NCBI GenBank assembly: GCA_964549115.1
Contig: CAZJTX010000001.1
Location: 69,729 to 133,728, forward strand
Source: CAKOSP01 sp964549115
Lineage (GTDB): Bacteria; Bacillota_I; Bacilli_A; RF39; UBA660
DNA: 64,000 nt
Direction of reading: 5' to 3'
In this document: positions 26,567 to 35,067 of the stretch, piece after piece
Position numbering within the stretch: the first letter of the stretch is position 1
How the letters are laid out: each line of letters starts with the position of its first letter
Notes under the pieces: model-generated
Database searches by the model: none
The model's input: the letters and a program-made list of their open reading frames with translations, nothing else
Told to the model about the DNA's origin: nothing
Position numbers and translations under genes: made by a program

Positions 26567-28084
26567 TTAACTTACAATAACTGTTCTATAAACTCTAACA
26601 GCTCTGTTTCCTGCCCAGTCACTTACATCATAAGCTACGTAATATGTTCCTGCTTTAGATGTATCTACCGGATTTATAACTTGGATTCTATATGTTATGT
26701 CACCGTCAACATCATCTTCTGCTGTTGCGCCCGCATCAATATAGTCATCATTTAAATCAACGTTTACTGTTTCTTCGCCTTCTAGTGTTATAACTGGTTT
26801 TGTTGTGTCTTCAACTTCTGGACGAGGTCCCTCATAACCGAAGTCGTCTCCAGTCATTCTTTGTTTTGTAAATCCAAATTGAACTGATATTCTTTTACCG
26901 ATAAATGATAAATCATAGTTATCAATATCTTGACCTTCTAAGAAAACATATACTCTTACTTTAGTAATACTATTTGGAGCAAGTGTCATGAAAGCTGGTC
27001 TATTAACACTTTGTAAATCTCTATGTGTGTCTGTGAAATATGGATATGCTTTTAATTTATTATTTGTTATTGCTTCCATGTGTCCGTTATAAGCTTCACC
27101 ATCATAAACGTTTACATGATCTGATACTGTTATAACATCTTGTACAGCATATGTTGGATAAGCTGCATCTTCTTCAATTAATCCACATGCGTTTTCCGAA
27201 TATGAATCTTCATCATATACATCTATATCTGGAGTTTCGTCTACTCTTTCTCTACAGTTTGTTTCATAATAATTGATTGCGCTTACAACGTGCTTTGTAT
27301 CATTTGGTTCCCAAATTTGTGCATCTCTACAAATTCCGGTTATTCCATTATCAACATCAGGTTGTCCACCGTCTCCCACATTACATGTGATTCCGGTAAT
27401 TTTATCTTGATCAGTTTCGGTTCCGATAACTCTTCCGATTTGAGCAAATGCTACTCTAATTGCGTTTTCAATGCCTGTATCTTCTTCTCCAGCTTCTGCT
27501 ACTTCAACTTTTGAACCTGCACCTGCTTCAACGCCTTCATCTCTGTCTGTAATTAGATAAATTGCTTCTTCGTCTAAAAGATCTCTATCTTCAATATAAG
27601 CTGTTGATCCAGTATTTTTCACAAATAAATCAAACGCCACATAACCGGCTTGTTCCGTTTGGCTTTGTTCGTGGTTATTTACTCGACTACTAATTAATCT
27701 AAATCCACCTGGTCCTGTTGCTGGTACTGGTGTATGACTTGCTTTTTCAAACAATTTTAGTCTTGAAGCTTCTAAGTCAATTTCACCTACTGACGACATT
27801 GGAATTAAACCATGTGTTCCGCCCCAACTATTAGTGTTACCTTCATATGAATCTATATTAAAATTATCTTCATTTATAGTAACTGTTGTGTCCCATTTCC
27901 TTCCATCTAATGATAGCATCAGGCCATCTACAACTGCTACTTCAATATCGAATGAAGTTACAGTAACTGTTTGCATTCCTATAAACCATGCAAATGTTGC
28001 CACTAATAAGACAATTGCACTTAGTGCACTTATACCTACTAGATTTCTTACACGATTATCGTGTCTTTGATTTTTCTTGTTCAT
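26567..28084 (-). CDS. Large TasA-like fibre/adhesin paralog 2 with DUF5011 Ig-like domain
   Basis: 505 residues, with the same plan as paralog 1: leader ending TFAWFIGMQTV, mature start TSFDIEVAVVDGLMLSLDG, central Cys-rich part (ITCNVGD, GICRDAQIWEPND, NCRER, NACGL) and NSITKVRVYVFLEGQDIDNYD. The C-terminal 85 residues (TTKPVITLEGEETV, DAGATAEDDVDGDIT, GTYYVAYDVSDWAGN) are a clear DUF5011/HYR-type Ig-like domain, common in adhesins. Its leader and first 60 residues are nearly identical to paralog 1, pointing to recent duplication or conversion. The ribosome site is GAGGGAG. Confidence 0.75.
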   Translation of the reverse strand: MNKKNQRHDNRVRNLVGISALSAIVLLVATFAWFIGMQTVTVTSFDIEVAVVDGLMLSLDGRKWDTTVTINEDNFNIDSYEGNTNSWGGTHGLIPMSSVGEIDLEASRLKLFEKASHTPVPATGPGGFRLISSRVNNHEQSQTEQAGYVAFDLFVKNTGSTAYIEDRDLLDEEAIYLITDRDEGVEAGAGSKVEVAEAGEEDTGIENAIRVAFAQIGRVIGTETDQDKITGITCNVGDGGQPDVDNGITGICRDAQIWEPNDTKHVVSAINYYETNCRERVDETPDIDVYDEDSYSENACGLIEEDAAYPTYAVQDVITVSDHVNVYDGEAYNGHMEAITNNKLKAYPYFTDTHRDLQSVNRPAFMTLAPNSITKVRVYVFLEGQDIDNYDLSFIGKRISVQFGFTKQRMTGDDFGYEGPRPEVEDTTKPVITLEGEETVNVDLNDDYIDAGATAEDDVDGDITYRIQVINPVDTSKAGTYYVAYDVSDWAGNRAVRVYRTVIVS

Positions 28085-28139
28085 CTTTCTCCCTCTCTTT
28101 TGTGAACTTTTGTAAAGTCCTCTTTTCTACTCTAATTAA

Positions 28140-28179
28140 AGTTTATCACATTACCATTTTTTGTCAATAATAATTGACA
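28140..28179 (-). promoter_or_regulatory. Promoter with perfect palindrome over the -35 box (paralog 2)
   Basis: On the minus strand TTGACA (28162-28167), 16-base spacer, TAAACT (28140-28145). An 18-base repeat with perfect 7-base arms (TGTCAAT, 4 bases, ATTGACA; 28162-28179) covers the -35 box, a likely operator. Confidence 0.55.
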
Positions 28180-28195
28180 CAAATTAAAGTCTTTT

Positions 28196-29269
28196 TTAAA
28201 AATCTATATACCCCGCTAAGTCTTTTAATAAATCTATAGCAAGGAATATTGGTGCCCCCTCTGAGTTTGTTTCCAAACTATCTATATCTTGACCTTCTAA
28301 CCAAACATAAATTCTCATTTTAGTAATTCCATTTGGTATTTGAAATATTGGATCAATGAATTGAGATTCCATTATTGTTTCTTGAAATTGGAAATGTTCA
28401 GTATCTAAAGGTATTCCCGATCCTTCATGACCATTGGCATACTCTAGTCTTCTACCTTCTTTTATAATAGCGTATGTGGGTGATATTTCTCCATCTACTA
28501 ATGTAACACCATAATCTGTATAAGCTCTTTCTATTGAAAGCGGTGAATGTTTTATTTTATTTGGTTCATATATAACTGCCGCACAATCATTATTACATTT
28601 CAAGTTTTGAATATTTCTTATTTCATCATTTGATGAAGTGCTTCCTATTTTTAAAAATCCGAACCTTATAGAGTTAATAATACCATCCATCTCTATTCTT
28701 GATTCTTCATCCACGTCATCACCAAAATCTATATATGTTCCCTCATCTATATATAAGTTGTCGCTTTTAGGTGAACCACTCACATTTTTTAAAAATATAT
28801 CAAATGCTAAATATGATTTATATAAATTAGATGAGTCCTCTGGCATATGAGCAGTATTTAAGAAACGGTAAAGTTTCCTATCTTTATCTCTTGCTTTAAC
28901 TAATGTTCCTTCATATATTTCAAACTTATCTTGGTTGGGATGCTTTATCCCTATTGTAGATATTGGCCACAGTCCTTTAGCAGCCCATTGATTAGTGTTC
29001 GTTGGGTATCTTGTTTTTAAATTATCTATAATTGATTTTGAAGTAATTTCGACCGAATCTGAAAAATCGATTCCGTCTAAAGAAATAAATAAACCACTAT
29101 TACTAGATACGTTCATTTCAAAGAATTTAATTTTAACATTCAAAGAAACAGAAAACCATGCATAAGTAACAAAGATTAGAAGCACTGTTGTTAAAAACAG
29201 TAGTGCTAAAACCATTGGCTTTTCTTTAAATTTATTTTTAAGATCTTTTAATTTTACTTCTTTTTTTAT
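28196..29269 (-). CDS. Shorter TasA-like paralog, probable AUA start
   Basis: With the first in-frame ATG at 29215 the protein would be 339 residues, but it would begin inside the hydrophobic core with no ribosome site. Upstream in frame, AGGAG is followed five bases later by ATA at 29267-29269, giving a normal basic leader start (KKEVKLKDLKNKFKEKP). I therefore extend to 29269, about 357 residues. The body matches the big paralogs (SGLFISLDGIDFSDSV, IYEPNKIKHS, ITKMRIYVWLEGQDIDS) but ends after the TasA-like part, with no Ig-like domain. It keeps only the first two of the four conserved Cys. Last gene of the operon from 32875. Confidence 0.6.
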   Translation of the reverse strand: MKKEVKLKDLKNKFKEKPMVLALLFLTTVLLIFVTYAWFSVSLNVKIKFFEMNVSSNSGLFISLDGIDFSDSVEITSKSIIDNLKTRYPTNTNQWAAKGLWPISTIGIKHPNQDKFEIYEGTLVKARDKDRKLYRFLNTAHMPEDSSNLYKSYLAFDIFLKNVSGSPKSDNLYIDEGTYIDFGDDVDEESRIEMDGIINSIRFGFLKIGSTSSNDEIRNIQNLKCNNDCAAVIYEPNKIKHSPLSIERAYTDYGVTLVDGEISPTYAIIKEGRRLEYANGHEGSGIPLDTEHFQFQETIMESQFIDPIFQIPNGITKMRIYVWLEGQDIDSLETNSEGAPIFLAIDLLKDLAGYIDF

Positions 29270-29277
29270 GATAACTC

Positions 29278-30720
29278 CTAATCTTCTACTATGACTGTTC
29301 TAATAACTTCTTCTGCCCAGTTACCTGCCCAGTCTCTTACGTTGTATCTAACTACATATGTACCCTCTACATTTGTATTTACATGGTTTTGAACAACAAT
29401 ATGTTCAGTTATATCTCCTTCTAAATTATCATCTGCCGTTGCACCTTCATCTGTATATGTCGAACCAGTTGCTATACGTACAATCGGGTCTCCTATTAAT
29501 GTAATTACAGGAGGAGTAACGTCTCTTGCTGGTGCTATATCTGGACCATCATAATCGAAGTCTTCCTCGGTTAAACGATCTTTGGTAAATCCAAAATGAA
29601 CTGATATCCTTTTACCTATTGCAGCATAATCATAATTGTCAATATCTTGACCCTCTATATAAATATATACCCTTACTTTAGTAATACTATTTGGTGCAAG
29701 TGTCATAAATGTTGGTCTTCTAACACCAGGCATATCTCTGTTTGTATCTGTAAAATATGGATATTTCATAACTTTAGGACTTGGAGCATAACTGTTATAT
29801 TCTTGACCATCGTATATATCAACATTATCTGATGACATTAATTCTTGTCTTATAGCATATGTCGGATAATATGTTTCATCTTCTAATTGGTGACACTTAT
29901 CTGATGAATATGCTGTTGGCATATGTATTTGGGTTCCTACCCTTCTTCTACATGTTGCATCATAAAATTTAATTGCGTTTTCAACATGATATATATCATT
30001 TGGTTCCCAAATTTGACCTATTCTACAAATTCCTGTAATGCCGTCCTTAATTGAAGGAACTCCAACATCATTCGCGTTACATGTTATTGATGTAATTAAC
30101 TCTTGATCTGTTACAGCTGCTGATACTCTTCCGATTTGAGCAAAAGCTACTCTTACTGAATTTTCTATACCAGTATTTGCTATACCAGTCTCGGCAACAT
30201 TAACTTCTGATTCAATAGATAAGTATATTGCTTCTTCATTTAATACATCGTCTATTTCAAAATATTTTGGTCCCGAGAAATTTTTAATAAATAAGTCAAA
30301 CGCTACATAACCGTCCGCTTCGGCTTCACCAGTATTGTGAACTCTACTTGCCATAATTCTATGTCCACCCGAAGTAGCTGTAAAACTAGATTTTTCAAAA
30401 AATACTAGCCTTGATGAATTAACATCAACTTCACCAATAGTAGACATTGGTATAAGTCCTCTTCCACCCCACCTATTCGTATGTCCTGGATAAGACACTT
30501 CATCTACTGTTTCTTTAGTTATGCTCACAGTTGTGTTCCATTTTTTACCATCAAGTGACAATAACAAACTATCCGTTGCAGCTATTTCAATATCAAATGA
30601 TGTCACACTAACTATTTGCATTCCTATAAACCAAGCAAATGTTGTTACAAGCAATAATATAGCTGTTATTGTTGTAACTGTTATTAATTTCTTTAATCTT
30701 TTCGTATCTTTTTTAGTCAT
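29278..30720 (-). CDS. Large TasA-like fibre/adhesin paralog 3 with DUF5011 Ig-like domain
   Basis: 480 residues. Leader ends TFAWFIGMQIV, then TSFDIEIAATDSLLLSLDG. The four family Cys are present (ITCNAND, GICRIGQIWEPND, TCRRR, DKCHQ) followed by NSITKVRVYIYIEGQDIDNYDYA. The final 85 residues form a DUF5011 Ig-like domain (VTPPVITLIGDP, DEGATADDNLEGDIT, GTYVVRYNVRDWAGNWAEE). AGGAG lies six bases before the ATG and the gap to the upstream gene is 10 bases, so it is co-transcribed with paralog 4 and the 231-residue gene. Probably an exported structural subunit. Confidence 0.75.
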   Translation of the reverse strand: MTKKDTKRLKKLITVTTITAILLLVTTFAWFIGMQIVSVTSFDIEIAATDSLLLSLDGKKWNTTVSITKETVDEVSYPGHTNRWGGRGLIPMSTIGEVDVNSSRLVFFEKSSFTATSGGHRIMASRVHNTGEAEADGYVAFDLFIKNFSGPKYFEIDDVLNEEAIYLSIESEVNVAETGIANTGIENSVRVAFAQIGRVSAAVTDQELITSITCNANDVGVPSIKDGITGICRIGQIWEPNDIYHVENAIKFYDATCRRRVGTQIHMPTAYSSDKCHQLEDETYYPTYAIRQELMSSDNVDIYDGQEYNSYAPSPKVMKYPYFTDTNRDMPGVRRPTFMTLAPNSITKVRVYIYIEGQDIDNYDYAAIGKRISVHFGFTKDRLTEEDFDYDGPDIAPARDVTPPVITLIGDPIVRIATGSTYTDEGATADDNLEGDITEHIVVQNHVNTNVEGTYVVRYNVRDWAGNWAEEVIRTVIVED

Positions 30721-30730
30721 TTGCTATCTC

Positions 30731-32170
30731 CTATTCAACTATTACAGTTCTAGTAACTTCATCTGCCCAGTTACCTGCCCAGTCTCTTACGTTATATCTA
30801 ACTATATATGTTCCTGTTTCCGCAGTGTTGACAGGATTATTTACAACTATATAAGGAGTTATATCTCCGTCTATATTATCACTTGCTGTTGCACCTAAGT
30901 CGTCATATGTTGATCCTTGATTAATAGTTATTTCATCTAAACCATTTAATAATATAATTGGTTTAATTGTATCTCTTAGAGGTTCTAAATTCGGTCCTTC
31001 GTATCCAATATCGTCTTCAGTAAATCTTTGTTTTGTAAATCCGAATTTAACTGATAATTTTCTTCCTATTGAAGCATAATCATAATTATCTACATCTTGA
31101 CCTTCTAAATATACATATACTCTTACTTTAGTAATACTATTTGGAGCCAAATACATAATAGGTAGTCTTTCAACACCTTCTAATTCTTTATCTGTATCTG
31201 TAAAATAAGGAACGCTAAATAACTTAGTACTACCCTCATATGTATTATATGCTGGTCCATCGTATATATTTACATAATCACTTGATGCAATAGGTTCACT
31301 AACTACATATGTTGGGTACGCTACTCCATCAACTATAGGATTACAAGTTCCACCATAAGATTCTGGTAATCTTGAATTTCCTCCAGTTCTTTTTAAACAA
31401 TGAGTATCATACCAATCTATAGCTCCCGCCACGTGCTTAGTATCATTTGGTTCCCAAATTGATGCAGCTCTACATATTCCTGTTACTCCATCAACTATAC
31501 TAGGTTTACCTTCTCCATCTGGATTACATGATATAGAAGCAATTTTTTCTTGATCTAATTCTGTACCTATAACTCTTCCGATTTGAGCAAAAGCTACACG
31601 TACCGAATTTTCTAGTCCTGTATCTTCAACTCCACCATCTATAGCAACTTCTACAGATGAATCAACAGATAAATAAATTCCTTCTTCATCTAATAAATTA
31701 TATTCTGGAGTATAAGCACTTCCTGTCATATTTCTAACAAACAAGTCAAATACTACATAACCATCTGCTTCTTTGTCTCCTGTATTTTCTACTCTACTTG
31801 CCATTAAACTATGGCCACCAGGTATAGCAGTTATTCCTGCCTTTTCAAAAAGCATTAATCTAGATGTATTCACATCAATTTGTCCAATTGTTGACATCGG
31901 TTCTAATCCGCCGCCTGACCACCAATTAGTATGATTTGGATATGATACATTTTCTAAATTTTCTCGGTTAATACTTACCGTAGTATCCCAGCTCACTCCA
32001 TCTAGTGATAATAATAAGTTTTCAGCTGCTGCAATATCAATATCAAATGATGATACCATTACTGATTGCATTCCAATAAACCAACCAAATGCAGTAAAGA
32101 TTAATACTACCGCACTTAAAGCCATTAGAATCAACTGACGTCTTATTTTAATTGTACTTTCTTTCTTCAT
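30731..32170 (-). CDS. Large TasA-like fibre/adhesin paralog 4 with DUF5011 Ig-like domain
   Basis: 479 residues. The basic start KKESTIKIRRQ is followed by a hydrophobic stretch ending FGWFIGMQSV and SSFDIDIAAAENLLLSLDG. Family Cys positions are kept (ISCNPDG, GICRAASIWEPND, HCLKR, GTCNP), as is NSITKVRVYVYLEGQDVDNYDYA. The end is a DUF5011 Ig-like domain (DTIKPIILLNGLDE, DLGATASDNIDGDIT, GTYIVRYNVRDWAGNWADE), almost the same as in paralog 3. AAGGAGG precedes the ATG. It is the second gene of the operon, nine bases after the 231-residue gene. Confidence 0.75.
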   Translation of the reverse strand: MKKESTIKIRRQLILMALSAVVLIFTAFGWFIGMQSVMVSSFDIDIAAAENLLLSLDGVSWDTTVSINRENLENVSYPNHTNWWSGGGLEPMSTIGQIDVNTSRLMLFEKAGITAIPGGHSLMASRVENTGDKEADGYVVFDLFVRNMTGSAYTPEYNLLDEEGIYLSVDSSVEVAIDGGVEDTGLENSVRVAFAQIGRVIGTELDQEKIASISCNPDGEGKPSIVDGVTGICRAASIWEPNDTKHVAGAIDWYDTHCLKRTGGNSRLPESYGGTCNPIVDGVAYPTYVVSEPIASSDYVNIYDGPAYNTYEGSTKLFSVPYFTDTDKELEGVERLPIMYLAPNSITKVRVYVYLEGQDVDNYDYASIGRKLSVKFGFTKQRFTEDDIGYEGPNLEPLRDTIKPIILLNGLDEITINQGSTYDDLGATASDNIDGDITPYIVVNNPVNTAETGTYIVRYNVRDWAGNWADEVTRTVIVE

Positions 32171-32179
32171 TTGTCCTCC

Positions 32180-32875
32180 TTATTTTTCAATTAACTCTGA
32201 GTTAAATTGCATACTTATTTTAATATGTCCCCCAATTAAATTATCTGTGCAATCTGGGTCTCTACCTTCTAACCAGATTACAACTGTATATTTATCTATA
32301 TCTCCTGGTGAAAAATGTTTTACTTGCTCCATCATTACCCAATCATCTTTTTTAAAAGGTTCAGTTTCAGGCTCTGGCCTTCCGTTTCTTCCCATTTTTG
32401 CAAATGTTGTTTCTTCACCATTTCTAAATATTTTTATTCTTATTGCTTCGTCCACATTTTTTATAACATTTTCTATATTAACCTCATACCAATAGTCTGA
32501 AACGTTTTCTCCGGTATTTTCAACAAAAAATGTATAAGAAACATAATTGTCTCCATTATTAGATCCACCTTCGTGTTCTTCTAAACCAGGTGGCAACCAT
32601 TTACCAGACATATTATCAAATGATTCTAATGATTCAGCAAATAATTCAGAGCGGTATACTTTATAAGTCGGATCATCGTATATGATGATTCCCTTTTCAT
32701 AATATAGATTTCTATCTAACATAATCGTAAAACCCCAGCTGGTGTATAAAACACTAATAACTAGATACAAAATAAAAAGCAAAAACAAAACGCCAACGAC
32801 TACCCACTTAAGTCGTTTTCGTCTTTTTCGCTTCTTGTTTACAGCAATGGCTTTTTCACGAATGTCTTTATCCAT
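32180..32875 (-). CDS. Short membrane-anchored member of the TasA-like family
   Basis: 231 residues. A long basic stretch (NKKRKRRKRLK) precedes a membrane helix (about 24-45), a type II anchor with no AWF-type junction, so it may stay in the membrane rather than be cleaved. The body keeps late family elements: VSYTFFVENTGENVSDYWYEV, DIDKYTVVIWLEGRDPDCTDN and HIKISMQF. First gene of the operon, with a promoter of the locus type just upstream. It could be a base or anchor subunit for the cleaved paralogs encoded after it; that role is inferred. Confidence 0.6.
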   Translation of the reverse strand: MDKDIREKAIAVNKKRKRRKRLKWVVVGVLFLLFILYLVISVLYTSWGFTIMLDRNLYYEKGIIIYDDPTYKVYRSELFAESLESFDNMSGKWLPPGLEEHEGGSNNGDNYVSYTFFVENTGENVSDYWYEVNIENVIKNVDEAIRIKIFRNGEETTFAKMGRNGRPEPETEPFKKDDWVMMEQVKHFSPGDIDKYTVVIWLEGRDPDCTDNLIGGHIKISMQFNSELIEK

Positions 32876-32909
32876 ATCTTTCCCTTTACTATACTCTACT
32901 CTTATAATA

Positions 32910-32937
32910 ATTTTATCACAGGATTGCGTATTGTCAA
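32910..32937 (-). promoter_or_regulatory. Promoter of the surface-protein operon (32875 to 28196)
   Basis: On the minus strand TTGACA (32932-32937), 16-base spacer, TAAAAT (32910-32915) within TGTGATAAAAT. Spacer and extended -10 are the same as at the two other surface promoters, but only one half of the palindrome is present. Confidence 0.55.
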
Positions 32938-32963
32938 TTATTTCAATAAAAAAGACTAGTTTT

Positions 32964-33263
32964 TTATTTATAAAATATTTTTTCTAATCTATTTTTAATT
33001 TTTTCAGCGTCTTTTAACTTTAATATTTCATCTATTTGTTCTTTTTTATAAAGGTTTTTTAACACCCCTTCATAGTACTCTAATTTATCTGATACTTGAT
33101 TTATAGTTTTACTAATGAAACTTCTAGAAACTTTGTTAATGTCCGCTATTTCTTGAAGAGATAAATTCTCTTCATAATATAATCTATATATCTCTTTTTG
33201 ATTATCAGTAAATAAATCTTTATAAATATCAAATAATTTATTAAAGTATATTAACTTATCCAT
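32964..33263 (-). CDS. ylxM: YlxM/p13-like helix-turn-helix protein
   Basis: 99 residues with a sigma-70 region 4-like helix-turn-helix (NLSLQEIADINKVSRSFISKTI, about 34-55). The order ftsY-ylxM with a one-base gap is the classical neighbourhood of YlxM (UPF0122), a small protein linked to the signal recognition particle pathway in Firmicutes. DNA binding is likely from the motif; the physiological role is poorly known. ffh is not in the window. Confidence 0.85.
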   Translation of the reverse strand: MDKLIYFNKLFDIYKDLFTDNQKEIYRLYYEENLSLQEIADINKVSRSFISKTINQVSDKLEYYEGVLKNLYKKEQIDEILKLKDAEKIKNRLEKIFYK

Positions 33264-33264
33264 C

Positions 33265-34233
33265 TTATATCACATCCTTAAATAATCCATATATATAATT
33301 TTCTAAATCAAATGTTTTTAAGTCCTCCATTTTTTCTCCTAGACCTACAAACTTAACTGGTATATTTACTTTTTCTTTTATAGCTAAAACAATTCCACCT
33401 TTAGCTGTTCCGTCTAACTTTGTTAGTATTATACCACTTACATTAGTAATTTCTTTAAAGCTCTCCGCTTGCAATATTCCATTTTGACCAGTAGTAGCAT
33501 CTATTACTAATAATGTCTCATGAGGAGCATTTTCTATCTTACTATTTATAACTTTATTTATCTTTTCTAATTCGTTCATTAGATTAACTTTGTTTTCTAA
33601 TCTACCCGCGGTATCTATTAATACTATATCAACCTTTTCTTCTATTGCATAATCTAGTCCATCAAATATAACACTAGCTGGATCATTATCTTCTTTTCCA
33701 AAAAATAAACTCTTAGTTCTATCTGCCCATATTTTTAGTTGTTCTGTTGCTCCCGCTCTAAAAGTATCTCCTGCTATCATTAAAACTTTTTTATTTTCCA
33801 ATTTATATTTATGAGCCAGTTTAGCAATTGAAGTAGTTTTGCCTACTCCATTAACTCCCACTACTAATATAATCGTAGGACCTTCTTCTACTTCATTTAT
33901 TTTATCGGTTAAAATTCCTTCATCTACATATATAATAAATAACTCATCAACTATAACTTCTTTTAAATCCTCGGTGGATTTAATATTTTCACTCTTTACT
34001 CTTTTTCTTAATCTCTCAATAAAATCCATAACAGTGTTTATTCCAATATCGGCCATTATTAATATATTTTCTAATTCCTCAAAATATTCTTCTGTAATAA
34101 CTTTATGCTTTTTACTTAAATTTATTAGTTTAGAAGAAAACTCTTCTCTTGTTTTCTCTAATCCATCATAATAAATATCCGCCTCGGAATCTTTTGTTTT
34201 TAAAATTGATTTAATTTTTTTGAAAAAACCCAC
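33265..34233 (-). CDS. ftsY: Signal recognition particle receptor FtsY
   Basis: 322 residues. FtsY is the membrane-associated GTPase that docks SRP-ribosome complexes at the Sec translocon. An N domain (about 1-115) is followed by the G domain: GVNGVGKTT (about 126-134), DTAGR, TKLDGTAKGG. The start is GTG followed by GFFKKIKS with AGGTGA five bases upstream; the GTG nine bases earlier overlaps that site and is rejected. The acidic A domain of enterobacterial FtsY is absent, as usual in Gram-positives. It is translated just before ylxM. Confidence 0.95.
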   Translation of the reverse strand: MGFFKKIKSILKTKDSEADIYYDGLEKTREEFSSKLINLSKKHKVITEEYFEELENILIMADIGINTVMDFIERLRKRVKSENIKSTEDLKEVIVDELFIIYVDEGILTDKINEVEEGPTIILVVGVNGVGKTTSIAKLAHKYKLENKKVLMIAGDTFRAGATEQLKIWADRTKSLFFGKEDNDPASVIFDGLDYAIEEKVDIVLIDTAGRLENKVNLMNELEKINKVINSKIENAPHETLLVIDATTGQNGILQAESFKEITNVSGIILTKLDGTAKGGIVLAIKEKVNIPVKFVGLGEKMEDLKTFDLENYIYGLFKDVI

Positions 34234-34291
34234 ATAAATCACCTAATATTATTTTAACAAATTATAGAAAAAATAGTAAGTTACTCCAAAC

Positions 34292-34318
34292 AAAAAATCA
34301 GTATTAAACTGATTTTTG
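34292..34318 (-). terminator. Rho-independent terminator
   Basis: Stem AAAAATCAGT / ACTGATTTTT with a five-base loop, after the 197-residue gene. Confidence 0.75.
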
Positions 34319-34325
34319 TTTTGTC

Positions 34326-34919
34326 TTATCTTCTTTTACTTTGAATTTGTTCTAACTCTTCATTTTCTATTATTTTAGTTTTTACTAAATCTTCTATTTC
34401 TGGAGTTACATTCAAAGTCGTCATTAAATAAAATTCGGGTCCTAATTTAGAAAAGTTGAAAATTATTTCCCTTACTGTTTCTAAAGAAGCTCTATCCTTG
34501 TTTTGATCCAGCAATATCCCAACAGCTTCTTCGTATGACAAATCACTTTCTAATCCTTCCATAATGTTTAAAGCTGATTCAATTTGTTTTTCCCAAGTAT
34601 AGTTTTTAAATACTAAATCTAAAACATACTTATTCCACTCTTTTATTCTCTCAGGATATATTAAACTTTCTCCTCTTTTTAATAAAGCGGCAGCATTATC
34701 CCCAATCTTTTTAACTTCTCTTAACGATTTATGATATTGATCATATCCTTCTTTCGTCATACCATGCACTTCCATGTAGGCAGCATCCATAGTAATAGAA
34801 CCAGAAAAGAACACTTTCCCCTTATAAGTTAGGGCTGTTAATTTGTCTTCTTTACCAGCTTCTAGCAATTCATTAATTACATTTTCTAAATCGGGATCTC
34901 TAAAATTTATATTATTCAT
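34326..34919 (-). CDS. Hypothetical cytoplasmic protein
   Basis: 197 residues, soluble and mostly helical, with no signal peptide. Elements such as LTYKGKVFFSGSITMDAAYMEVHGM (about 28-52) and FSKLGPEFYLMTTLNVTPE (about 155-174) are not ones I recognise. It is a single-gene unit with a strong promoter, a GGGGGA ribosome site and its own terminator, suggesting steady expression. It is divergent from the RNase J gene. Function unknown. Confidence 0.55.
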   Translation of the reverse strand: MNNINFRDPDLENVINELLEAGKEDKLTALTYKGKVFFSGSITMDAAYMEVHGMTKEGYDQYHKSLREVKKIGDNAAALLKRGESLIYPERIKEWNKYVLDLVFKNYTWEKQIESALNIMEGLESDLSYEEAVGILLDQNKDRASLETVREIIFNFSKLGPEFYLMTTLNVTPEIEDLVKTKIIENEELEQIQSKRR

Positions 34920-34945
34920 CGTTATCCCCCTTTCTTAAGTGTGTT

Positions 34946-34973
34946 ATTATACCAATTTATATCGTTTTGTCAA
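34946..34973 (-). promoter_or_regulatory. Strong sigma-A promoter of the 197-residue gene
   Basis: TTGACA (34968-34973) and TATAAT (34946-34951) on the minus strand with a 16-base spacer; both boxes match consensus fully. Confidence 0.75.
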
Positions 34974-34995
34974 TATTTTAATATCTTTAAAAATA

Positions 34996-35024
34996 TGGAC
35001 ATTCATAAAAATTTAGTGTATAAT
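34996..35024 (+). promoter_or_regulatory. Sigma-A promoter of rnjA
   Basis: TGGACA (34996-35001), 17-base spacer, TATAAT (35019-35024), about 44 bases before the TTG start. Confidence 0.7.
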
Positions 35025-35067
35025 ACATTTGTTATTAAAACTTTATAAACGAAAGAAGGAATCTATA

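Noticed and set aside
32950..32975. Terminator after the ylxM gene region
   Set aside because: The ACTAGT-centred palindrome has no room for a loop and is weak, and it lies upstream of the surface operon promoter rather than after a stop in a useful direction.
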